From Litsea cubeba (lineage: Eukaryota; Streptophyta; Magnoliopsida; Laurales; Lauraceae), in assembly GCA_012931725.1 (NCBI GenBank), contig CM022946.1:55822164-55886163 (forward strand): a stretch of DNA of 64,000 nt, in the 5' to 3' direction. Of this stretch, positions 46,085 through 56,187 are shown piece after piece (positions within the stretch are counted from its first letter, which is position 1; the number at the start of each line of letters is the position of its first letter). The notes under the pieces were generated by a model that was given only the letters and a program-made list of their open reading frames with translations, was not told the DNA's origin and searched no databases. The position numbers and the translations under genes are program-made.

Positions 46085-46093
46085 TTGAGAATC

Positions 46094-47195
46094 CCTTATT
46101 GGCATGTATGCAAACGATAACTGGCAATATTTTTTAATCCCGAGTCCTCCAAGAAACTTTAATTCTGCCCACTGTGATGCACCCAGAACACAACACTTAC
46201 TTTAATCATTTATAAGATGGGCGGCATTGGCCTATTAAAGAGAGATATTTGTTATAGAAGAATTCAGACTTGGGAATGTGGACTTAACACTCTCTTCATG
46301 TGCAAGGCCCAACGGATTATATGGATGGACCTATCACGTGGGGTTACACAAAAATAATGAGATCGGAACTCTCTCTGAGGCCATGTAAGAAACCATGTGC
46401 CAACTCAAAAGCTTAAGTTGATTGGCAGATGGCCCAAAGAGGTATGTGAAGTCCTGTCAAACTCATTACTTGGGCGATGTAAGATGTGAGACTTTCTTGA
46501 CATATTGAAGATTCACACCATTATCTGTGGTGTAAAGTTAAATATGCACTATTAATCCAATCCTCTGATATTTATGAACACGAGTCCTAAATACATGATT
46601 CCTCTCTCCCGTGGAAGCAAAGATTATAGAAAGCATGTAATTACACAAAAGGTCCATTGACATCCACTTAATTAAGTTTTCTAAGAGAGCTACAGGCCTA
46701 GTTGTTTCATACAATTTAATTTCCATAAATGTACATCTATGAGTGATTAAACATGAAGAATCAAATATAAATATAACAAAATGACCATCAAATAGCCCTT
46801 CTTTAGTTGTAAATTGAGTCAAAGGAAAGATGAGAAATGAATAGCCATCCATTATCCTAGTAATTCAAATTCCAAAAGTTCAAACGTCTCACTTATTTTG
46901 CTATTTTTTATATCCTTCACTCCCGACCTCATATCCTTCTATAGTCATCATTTTTATAATCCTTTCGTGGAGCCCAAAATGGATGAAGATTGTGGGCTTT
47001 GCATAATCAATAAGCAATTGCATGTCTCTCACATACATACAGGGGCGGACCCAAGTGTTAACACACGGGTGCGACAAGAAACCCTTATTAAGGATGTTCT
47101 TGGATTATAATTGAATATAAGGGCTGAGTGATTGGTCATGGCAGCCTTGTTGGAAAAGTGTTAATCTCATATCTTTGGAACGTGCAGCTGGGGCT
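46094..47195. other. Intergenic DNA, no gene seen
   Basis: About 1.1 kb between MULE-2 and the two palindromic elements, without recognisable coding sequence. A 104-codon frame on the - strand (46538-46852) has no domain and lies in AT-rich DNA. Confidence 0.55.
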
Positions 47196-47204
47196 ATCTA
47201 TCAA

Positions 47205-47352
47205 GACAATGTCTACATGCACCGATGGGGAGACCGGGCTGTGGCCCGGCTCCCCATGGGAGGCGTTGGATCCCAAGCGCTTGGGATCCAACGCCTCCCA
47301 TGGGGAGCCGGGCCACAGCCCGGTCTCCCCATCGGTGCAGGTAGCAGGCCTC
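47205..47352. mobile_element. 148-bp palindromic foldback element with 9-bp TSD
   Basis: The exact 9-bp repeat ATCTATCAA flanks it at 47196-47204 and 47353-47361. Inside, 47218-47339 is a perfect 122-bp palindrome: two 61-bp arms without loop, centre AAGCGCTT between 47278 and 47279. The 13 terminal bases on each side are imperfectly inverted (GACAATGTCTACA versus GAGGCCTGCTACC). The palindrome centre coincides with the middle of the element between the direct repeats, which supports a single transposed unit. The core is GC-rich unlike the surroundings. The 9-bp duplication points to Mutator-type transposition. Identical open frames on both strands are a consequence of the palindrome. Confidence 0.85.
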
Positions 47353-47406
47353 ATCTATCAAAAATCGAAGCCACTCAAACTAGAGTCCCGCTCACTTAAA
47401 TTGGTA

Positions 47407-47495
47407 CAAAAAGTCTACTTGGAGGGATTATTGGGACCGGTCCTTGGGATCGCCCCAAGGACCGGTCCCAATAATCCCTCCAAGTAGCAGGGCTC
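47407..47495. mobile_element. 89-bp palindromic foldback element with 9-bp TSD
   Basis: The exact 9-bp repeat AAATTGGTA flanks it at 47398-47406 and 47496-47504. A perfect 34-bp stem (47415-47448 with 47454-47487) closes on a 5-nt loop. The centre at 47451 is again the exact midpoint between the direct repeats. The outer ends (CAAAAAGTCTAC and, complemented, GAGCCCTGCTAC) resemble those of the neighbour element at 47205-47352, but the stem sequence is unrelated. Confidence 0.83.
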
Positions 47496-47749
47496 AAATT
47501 GGTAATATAGATCGGATGGATCCTGCACTCATGTGGCCCACTTCTTTCAACGGCTTGGATTGGATCACATTGCAGCTCCAACGGTGCACCACGGCCCCCA
47601 CCTTTTCCGGTTCTCCGTGTCTATGTTTTGACCAGCCAACTTGCAGATGCCACTTGTCGCCCGATTCGAACCTGCAAAACCTCAAAACTAAACAGCCCCA
47701 CGTCTCCCGGAAGACACAAAACGCCTCCCGGGCTCTTCCTTGGCGCTTG

Positions 47750-47895
47750 ATCGCCTCATTTCACCACCCATCTCTCTCTCATTCTTCTGTAATTCTCCTT
47801 TCATTTCATTCTCTCTCTGCCTGCAAACACAAGATTGCAGAGAATTACGACTGAAAATTTTACTATGTCTTCGATTCCGGCTTCCATTTACCAAG
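47750..47895 (+). other. Probable 5' UTR exon of the BEACH gene
   Basis: A CT-rich leader ('catctctctctcattcttctg') leads to CCAAG/GTATTT at 47895/47896, a plausible donor. The next acceptor is at 49632. The transcription start was not fixed and no clear TATA box is seen. The location about 250 bp downstream of the palindromic elements places them in the promoter. Confidence 0.4.
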
Positions 47896-49632
47896 GTATT
47901 TCGTTTTCTATACAAGTTTATATTTCTCTGTATCTCGTGTGCAGGGGCTGTTTGGTGTTGCGTAACTACCCAAAACTGTAGAAAACGTAGTATATGTGGG
48001 TCCCAGCCCCAGGGATAGAAATTACGGTTGGCCTAATTTTTTTTGCAGGGAGGAAGATCCTACGGAGTCTTGTAATTCCCCTATCCCATCGCTATATGGG
48101 TCTCCAAGTAGGCCCCACTACACACTTGAGCTTACTTTATCCTAAGGTTGAGCTTAGGGTAGCCTTGATAGCCTTGCCATATATATATTGACGTGTTTGG
48201 TATATTTGGATGGAACAAAGGTAAGCCCATATATATATTGACGTGTTTGGTATATTTGGATGGAACAAATGTAAGCCCGTAAGCACGAGATTACAAAATT
48301 TTCTGCTGGGGAGCCTTCATATATATATATATATAAATGCATATTATATAGTGATGAATGAAAGATCCTAGTTTTTGAGACATGTGGCCCCCACTTTTCA
48401 TTGATTCAAGGATTTCACATTTCATGCCCGCCCTGTTTCTCCCCACCTCCAACTGTGCATATTGAGGAGAGGGATGTCATTTGAATGCTTGAATCAATCA
48501 AAAGTGGGGCTGCCCACTTGATTCAAACTAACTCTGCATGCAAATGCTCATTGGGATCATTGATCCAATCCATTTGTATTACTATCCCACACCCTTGCCT
48601 TAATATTCAGTCTCCCTGATTTGACTGCATTCTTTGTGTTATGCAATGTTGGATTGATTGATGGAACTTGCTGCGGATCTCTCTCTGTTTTTTTTTTCTT
48701 TTTTTCTTTTTTGTGTGCGTGCTCGGATGATGTATATTACTCTATTACTCTTAACAGAGTGAAATTTGGGCCATTACGTATTCAATGGAGGATGTAATAT
48801 TAGCACAGGATCGCTTGTCTGAAATGATATTACCTCTTTTAAATTTTGAGTGTAAGCAGACATGATGTTTGGGATAACTAATGAAATAGAAGAGTTGGAA
48901 GGGAAGAAGAAGAACGAGAAGAGATGTGAGAAGGAAGAACAAGAGAATGAGGATAGAAGCTCATAATAAGATGCTCAACATTTGGATTTTATAATTTTGA
49001 AGATGTAATAGGTTCTGAGAAGGGAATTTTTTAAATGTTTTTCATTGATGACCATTTTTTTTTTTTTTTGTAGGACAATTTTCAGTGGAAAACAGCCATC
49101 AAGACATGATTTAGACGTAGAAAATAATTCATGATTTTTCCACAAATGTTTCATCCTCTTGAATTTTTATTCATTTTTCTCTTCATTTGATTTCAATCTC
49201 ATTCAATCTTCTTCTTCTTCCCATAATTTCTTCATTTTTTTTTCTTTTTACTTGCTTGACCAATTTATTTTTTTATTTTTTTACTCAGAGGGCTCTCATT
49301 ACTAAGACCTAACTTGTTCAATTCAATTGTTCTTTTCTTTTCTTTTTTTTTAATCTAATTTCAGGGAACTTGTAATAAAATCTGATATTCTCTTTTGCAG
49401 CAGTTCTATTTTTTCCATGGTATCCATCCTTTCGATTAACAGATTTCTTGAGCTTATGAGTTAAGGGGTGCTTCAATTCATGGAAGCTGGACATTTGGAT
49501 CCATTTTGAACGAAAGGTGCATGTTCAGGCTAATATTGAAATTTTGCATTGTTTAGTTGATCAGATCATTTCTGTTTTGTTTTACACAGTCACCATTATC
49601 CATTTAATTTTTATTTCTTTTTTTTATGCCAG
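47896..49632 (+). other. First intron of the BEACH gene
   Basis: About 1.7 kb of T-rich intron ending TTTATGCCAG. It contains a 51-bp tandem duplication ('atattgacgtgtttggtata' phrase, about 48178-48280) and several poly-T tracts. No coding signal. Confidence 0.45.
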
Positions 49633-49646
49633 TCTAAAACAATATA

Positions 49647-52600
49647 ATGGAAGAAGAACCACATGGAGAAACTGATAGCCGGGAACTTAAGAAGGGAAAT
49701 GTCTGTGGAAGTGACAAGGAACACAATCCAGTTTTACAAGAAGTTAATTCTGCAGGCTTAACCAAAGACTCTGGCGTAGCACCTCTTGACAATAACAAGT
49801 TCAAGCAAGTTCCTTTGAAAGATGAGGGAGGAAATATTTTGGACACTCAGGATAATGTGGATTCGTTCCTCCATTCAAATTCAGATAACTTGAGTCAGTG
49901 CTCTGTGAATGAAGAAGCCTCTGAGTCTTCCATTGGAAAGGCTGTGGCCGACTTGGATGTCGTTCTTGCTGGTGATGTGCAAGAGGATCACAATGAACTA
50001 TTGGATCGAGGGCTAAAGCCATCCTCTTCTTCAGCCAGTTTTGATTCTTACTCTGGTTTATATGGAGACGGCGCATTCTCTTCTCCTGTTGGATCACCGC
50101 CAAAACCAAAGATGGAACCGGCTATGCCAATTGTCTCTCCAGAGCTCCTCCATTTAGTTGATTCTACTATCATGGGTAATCCTGGCAGCTTGGACAAACT
50201 GAGGGGAGTTTTCACTGGGAAGGACAGCCTTGGAACAGAAGAGCAAATAGAAAGCATCTCCTTCGCGGTGGTGGATGCACTTCTTGTCACGATGGGTGGT
50301 GTGGAATGTTTTGATGATGAGAGTGGATACAGCAATCCTCCTAGCATCATGCTGAACTCCAGGGCTGCTACTGTGGCTGGAGAATTGATCCCTTGGCTTC
50401 CGTGTGAAGGAGATTCTGTGAGTTACATGTCTCCTAGAACACGGATGGTCAGAGGATTGCTAGCAATATTAAGAGCTTGCACCAGGAATAGAGTGATGTG
50501 CTCAGCATCTGGTCTGCTTACGGTTTTTTTATGGGCAGCAGAGAAGATTTTTGTAGATGTCAAATCAACTGGGAATATGCTTTGGGATGATACCCATTTG
50601 TGTAACTGTATTGAGATTCTAGCAACTCATTCCCTTAGTGCACTTGATCTGCATAGGTGGTTTCAGGTGATCACAAGAACCTTTCCTACTGATTGGGCAA
50701 CACATCTGATGCTCACATTGGAGAAGGCTATGAGAGGTAATGAAACACGGGGTCCTGCATGCACTTTTGAGTTTGATGGTGAAAGCTCTGGCTTACTTGG
50801 TCCAGGCGACAGCCGTTGGCCGTTCTCTAATGGGTATGCATTCGCGACATGGATCTACATAGAAACATTTTATGGCGAAGGTAACTCATACATGCCACTA
50901 CTGTTTAGTTTCTTGTCTGCTGATAATCAGGGTATTGAGGCCTATTTCCAAGCCCCATTTTTGGTGATTGAATGTAGCAGTGGCAAGGGTAAGAAAATTT
51001 GTTGGCATTTGACTTATCTATTCAAGCCACATTGCTGGTATTTTGTTGGCATAGAGCATACTTGTAAACAGAGCCTATTAGGCAAAGCAGAAAGCGAACT
51101 AAGATTGTATATCGATGGCAATCTATGTGAAACTCATCCATTCGAGTTCCCTCGGATATCCAAACCTCTTTCATTCTGCTGTATTGGGTCCAATCCTCCT
51201 CCCACCTTGGCTGGTTTGCATCGCTGTCAGCATCAGTGTCCACTATTTGCTGAGATGGGGCCCATTTATATCTTCAAAGAACCAATTGGTCCTGAGAAGA
51301 TGGCTCGTTTGGCTTCTAGGGGAGGAGACATGTTGCCTTCTTTTGGAAGTGGCTCAGGCTTACCATGGCTTGCAACAAATGACTACATACAGAGTTTAGC
51401 AGAAGGAAGTTCTCAGTTGGATTTGGAAATAGGAGGAAGCCTGCACCTTCTCTACCACCCTAAGTTGCTTAGTGGGCGATTTTGTCCCGATGCCTGCAAC
51501 TCTGGTTCAACAGGTAAGCTAAAATATCCTACTTACTTTTGTTGATTGTCGGTGCTCGCTTTCCACAATCCACTGTTATGAATGAGGTGTTAATGCTATA
51601 CATACAAGGAACTGGACAACAGGGGTGGGGGTAATTAAATACTTGGAATGAGTAGTTAGAAGAGACATGTTACAATGGATTGATGGCATATATTTCTATA
51701 TAGGATGAGTGGAAAATAAGAATCACAAAGCTGACCGAGATAGATGAGATGAGGCCATGAACTTCAAGTACATTCTGGTTTGTTTGCACCAATAAATACA
51801 AATGCTTTGCACGTGATATACTAACAATACTTTTGAAGTGCAAGATTGCGAAGTTAAGGGCCTGTTCGTATGCATGGAACGCGTAGGACTCATGGTCAAA
51901 TGAGCTCTACCAAATGATGATTGAAAATGCTAGACAGTTTTTTCATGGTTACACAGGCACAAGTCAGTATTGGACAAATCCTAGCGAATCAGACTAGGCC
52001 AGCAAGAAAATACTGACTTGTCAACCCATTTGTACAGAAAGTTTAAGAGCTTAAATATAAACACATGAAAGAAATAAAGAAAGCTGAATTCCTTATGTAT
52101 GCTGTTGATTTCATTCTAGTTTTTATACTTTCCTTTTTTTTCCTCTGCTTTGTGGCCCACCTACTTAAGGAACAATGACTGTCTGAGGGGGAATGGGGGC
52201 ATTGGTCCTTTCCAGGAAGTTGTTTCTGGAGATTATGATAATGCACCGGATGAAATCAATTCTTTAGGACCAAGTGTTAACTGCTATGTAGATTTGATTT
52301 CTGTTTCAACTGAATTTTTCGGCCGGCCTTGGGATGTAATTTGATTGAGTAAAAATACCATAGATCTGGTCTTGCCATATTTCTTATTCAATGGCAGTCA
52401 AATATCACTCTTGGTTTAAACAAATATTAGCTTGCATGATCCTCTACATGTCAAGTAATAGAGTGACAATGACTGATTGTATCATGTTTCTCCTTCCTGT
52501 GCAGATTGCATATGACATTTGGTTTAAGGAGAAATTAACTTGCATGATGCTGAATGTCAACGAGTAGAATGAAAAAAGATATCTTCCATATGGCTGTACC

Positions 52601-54020
52601 ACCCTTTGCTCTGTCACTGGAACACATCTGCACTGCAACTTAATAACTTTTTTTTCGGCATCTTTGGAACAAATTGCTTATATGAGTTTAGACAATTGTA
52701 GAACTTGAAACATCTACTTAGTTTTTGCCAGTTCTAGTAGACAAGGGGTTTTGACAGTTCTTATAGAAACGATTTTGACCTCAATGATCATTCCTCCGAT
52801 TAAAAAAATAATCCTAAAAGTCTTACAATATACTACCCTCCTTGACGTGAATGATTTTCGTATTATTGTGATATCCAGATAAAAAGGAGTTACATTGACT
52901 GATATTTATAAGCTTTTGAAATATCGATGACTTGGTCATTCTTGATGCGAACTTAACAACTTCCAAAACCCTTGGATGCAAATAGGGGTGTAGCTTTTCT
53001 CGCAAAACATAGGAATGCTAATTTTATATTATTGTCCATAAAAATTGTTATGGCGACAAATGATTGGCATGTCTGTGGCTGTAGGCTTACTGCTGCTTAC
53101 TTGCACCTACTCATGTTTTGTTTTGGAGAGTTCTGAGTAGACATTGTATTTCATCATTTTTTGTATGGTTTATTCCGGTGTGCCTGTTTCTTTGATTGGG
53201 TTATTGGAATTTCATGTTTTATATTGTTTCAGGAGGATCACGAAGACCTGCTGAGGTTCTCGGGCAGGTTCATGCTGCTACTAGGATACGCCCAGCTGAG
53301 TCTATGTGGGCCTTAGCTTATGGTGGTCCAATGTCTTTACTTCCATTCACAGTAAGCTGTGTGCAAAAAGATAGCCTAGAACCTCAACACAAGAATTCTC
53401 CTTTGTCGCTGGCTGCAATTTCACTGTCTGCCCCAATATTTAGAATTATTTCCATGGCCATTCAACATCCAGGAAACAGTGAGGAGTTTTGTCGCACTCA
53501 GGGGCCTGAAGTTCTGCGTATAATTCTGTGTCATCTGTTGCAAGCTCTATCTGCACTGGATGCTGGGAAGCAAAATGTAGTAAGAGATGGGGAACTTGTT
53601 GCAGCGATCGTTTCTCTTTGCCAATATGAGAGCACATGTCATGCACTAAAAGTGCAGCTTTTTCGTGCTCTCCTGTTGGACTTGAAGATTTGGAGTTCAT
53701 GCAACTATGGACTACAGAAGAAGCTTTTGTCTTCACTTGCAGATATGGTTTTCACAGAATCATCAGCAATGAGGGATGCTAATGCTTTGCAGATGCTTCT
53801 TGATTCCTGTAAGAGATGCTATTGGATTATTCGTGAAACAGACTCGGTTGACACATTTTTACTGCATGAGGCATCCCGACCAATGGGTGAGGTGAATGCT
53901 CTTGTTGATGAGCTCTTGGTGATAATTGAACTTCTAGTGGGAGCAGCATCTCCTTATTTGGCTGTTGATGATATCCGCTGTTTGATTGGGTTTGTGGTTG
54001 ATTGTCCACAGCCGAACCAG
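49647..54020 (+). CDS. Class-C BEACH-domain protein (BCHC type), N-terminal part
   Basis: Coding exons are 49647-51513 and 53233-54020, joined by a phase-1 GT-AG intron (51514-53232). Together they give 885 codons, open to the donor at 54021. The ATG lies 14 nt after the acceptor at 49632. After an acidic, Ser-rich N-terminal part come the conserved block from LLHLVDSTIMGNPGSLDK, an armadillo-like segment, then the concanavalin-A-like region (WPFSNGYAFATWIYIE, LLFSFLSADNQGIEAYF, ELRLYIDGNL, CCIGSNPPP, MGPIYIFKEPIG) and the following helical part ending DCPQPNQ. Plant BCHC proteins are about 2900-3000 residues, so the PH-BEACH-WD40 end lies beyond the window. The Ala-rich insert seen in some relatives after WIYIE is replaced by a short GEGNSYMP loop. 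BEACH proteins act in membrane trafficking and vacuolar transport. No stop is seen, so it is probably functional. Confidence 0.85.
51514..53232 (+). other. BEACH gene intron between the two coding exons
   Basis: It runs from GTAAGC to TTGTTTCAG, 1719 nt. It contains only short open frames on both strands. At 51859 a GGGCCTGTTCGTATG phrase resembles a transposon end, without a partner. Confidence 0.75.
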
Positions 54021-54458
54021 GTAAATTATAGAATTATTTCCTTTTTAAAAGTTCATCTCAGTTCACAGTTAATATATGCTGTTGCTTGTTCTCTGTTTAT
54101 TACAGTAGGTTACTATATTCAGTACTATTCAATCTTCTTGATTTATGTTAGTTATATGACTTGATTTCCATGCATTTCTGTTTGTTCTATTGTTCTCCTT
54201 GTATGCCTGGCATTGCTGTTTGTACATACTGGGTGAATCACAATTATATGTGGTCATATAAAACCAAGGAAGTAAACAGGGAGGATTCTATTGTTTAGTC
54301 AATGTTAAAAATGGTATTTTGGTATTTGATTGCATCTTTCCAGGAATAATTTTTAAGTCTTAAGATCTTTCACAGATCTTAGCTGTGAGAAGATGTAACC
54401 ACGTGGATGAGCCATCCGATCATAGGTAAACTAGTGATAAAAGGCAAGTTATTGAAAG
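54021..54458 (+). other. Start of the giant BEACH intron
   Basis: The donor GTAAAT at 54021 follows the codon for Gln. From here to the end of the window no further BEACH exon was found on the + strand, so the intron exceeds 9.9 kb. Nearly all the extra length is the nested retrotransposons, both antisense to the gene. Confidence 0.7.
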
Positions 54459-55016
54459 TGTTGGATTATACACAAACTGCCTGATGGTGTAGGAAAGGCC
54501 TAAGATAGACCCAGACTCAACACAACACAACTTACTACACTTTGTACAAGATAGAAACTTTAATTCACTTAATACAACTTATACAAAGGCACACATTTTA
54601 CACAGTACACTTTAGGACATACTACTCACATATTATACCACATGTCACACATGCAGGCACTCCTCTATGCTCTACACTCTTTACTACATACACTACACTT
54701 CAGTTCTCACACACTTATCACTTGCACATCACTTACCACACCATCACTTGCACTCATTGTACACAGAATGAGGGAATCACACCTCTATTTATAGGCTTGG
54801 TGGGTCGGTGTAAATCCTCTAAGGAGCAATGGTGGTGGGAACTTGTGGTTCCATCGTCACCTTTCACCAAGTCGGTGTTTGTGTCGGTTTAAGGAGAAAG
54901 TCGGTTGAGTGATGTTTCGAGAGAGTTGTAGAGATAGGTCTGTTTGGATGAGACTTCGGAGACATGAAAGATAAAGGTGAGGGGACTAGTAGAAATGTGG
55001 GACAATGTTGCTGACA
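54459..55016 (-). repeat. Copia element 3' LTR
   Basis: The 558-bp block runs from TGTTGGATTA to CTGACA, i.e. TG...CA on the + strand. On the - strand it follows a purine tract TGAGGGGGAGAAA directly. A TATA sequence (TATAAATA on the - strand) lies at 54786-54793. The bases before it, GAAAG (54454-54458), are the expected target duplication; the other copy lies beyond the chromovirus, outside the window. Confidence 0.8.
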
Positions 55017-56187
55017 TTTCTCCCCCTCAGCAGTGGCCTTCTTTGATTGTTGATCTTCTAATCATACCAAGTGCTTTTCGATGTTTGGAAAATGTTGTCG
55101 GGTTCAATCCCCTAGTAAATATGTTAGTGGCTTTGGTCTTTTTTATACTTGGCACATGAAAGAGATGTTGTATTGAGCTTCGTTCTCACTGAACCTTGGT
55201 ATGCATGTGGCTTTTCCAATGTGAGTAATTGGCAGCTGTGCATTGTTAGCTGTAATAACTACATTGCCTGCTTTATACTCAACTAGAGTTGAGAACTTCG
55301 ATTTGTCTCTTGTCATATGATTTGAACATCCTCAGTCAGCATCTATTCCTGATCGTAATTGATGACTTTAGTGTCGGAGACTGCAGTGAGTGCTTTTTCT
55401 TCATCATCTTCTGCTACTTCTTTGGATCTTGTCGAGGTAATGCAACTCGCTATATCAAAACTCGGTAGTTTGATATCTTCAATGATTGGCACAGATGCTT
55501 GGAATTCCCATTCCTCTTCGTTAACACTTTGGTGACTCATTGTGGTTATCACATTCCCTTTGCAGGTCTTCTTCTTCAGTAATCTGCAGTCACAAGCAAG
55601 GTGGCCCTTCTTGCCACAATTGTAACACTTGAAGTTTTGGCAATAACTTCTTGGTTGCCGATCACTATCGGTGTTTCTTCTTGGAGCTCCCCTTGGTTGT
55701 GAGCTTTCCTTCCATTGGCTAGTTTCGGCGGTTTCCTTCTTTGATTTTGTGACTGCTTTTCCCTCCTTGGAGAGTAGTGCCTCTTCCTCATTTTCAGTGT
55801 TACTCTAAACATTTGTTTGTCTAGAGCCTCTTGGTTTGCCAATAGGCTCTCTAACTCTACAATAGATGGCTATGTTGCTCAAACTCTAATGGTTGTCATG
55901 AACCCATTAAACTCGGGTCTTAGACATCTAGCAATAATGCGGCACATTCTAGTTTCCACGATCCAGGAATCTGGATCGAGCTAGGAGATCTCATTGCAGA
56001 GGGTTTTCACATTTGTGAAATATTGGCCAATGGTCATCGAACCATGGATGATGGATCCCAACTCGTTCTCCACGAATTAAAAATGCGCATCATGTGTCTC
56101 GGAGAAAAAAATGTTGCCAGTGTATCCCAGGCTGCTTTTACAGTATCAGCTTCTCGTATGTGTTGCAAGCCTGCAACAGTTATCTTA
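55017..56187 (-). pseudogene. Deleted Ty1/copia internal region (gag, protease start, RNase H end)
   Basis: On the - strand the order is a gag segment (from 56187; VNQEALDK-like LLANQEALDKQMF), a CX2CX4HX4C knuckle (CYNCGKKGHLACDC, complement of about 55585-55626), and the protease start GCSNHMTRDKSKFS. These are followed without transition by the C-terminal end of RNase H (KATNIFTRGLNP...FSKHRKALG) and a TGA just before the purine tract. The catalytic D-S-G of the protease reads D-stop-G. Integrase and RT, about 3 kb, are therefore missing by internal deletion near 55150. The gag frame is broken as well. The element is split by the chromovirus at 56187. Confidence 0.78.

Noticed and set aside
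47128..47487. Mirrored open frames on both strands
   Set aside because: The identical peptides are forced by the perfect palindrome. No codon or domain evidence for a gene.
52150..52344. 64-codon frame inside the BEACH intron as an extra exon
   Set aside because: No BEACH-like sequence and no splice borders. The flanking exons join in frame without it.
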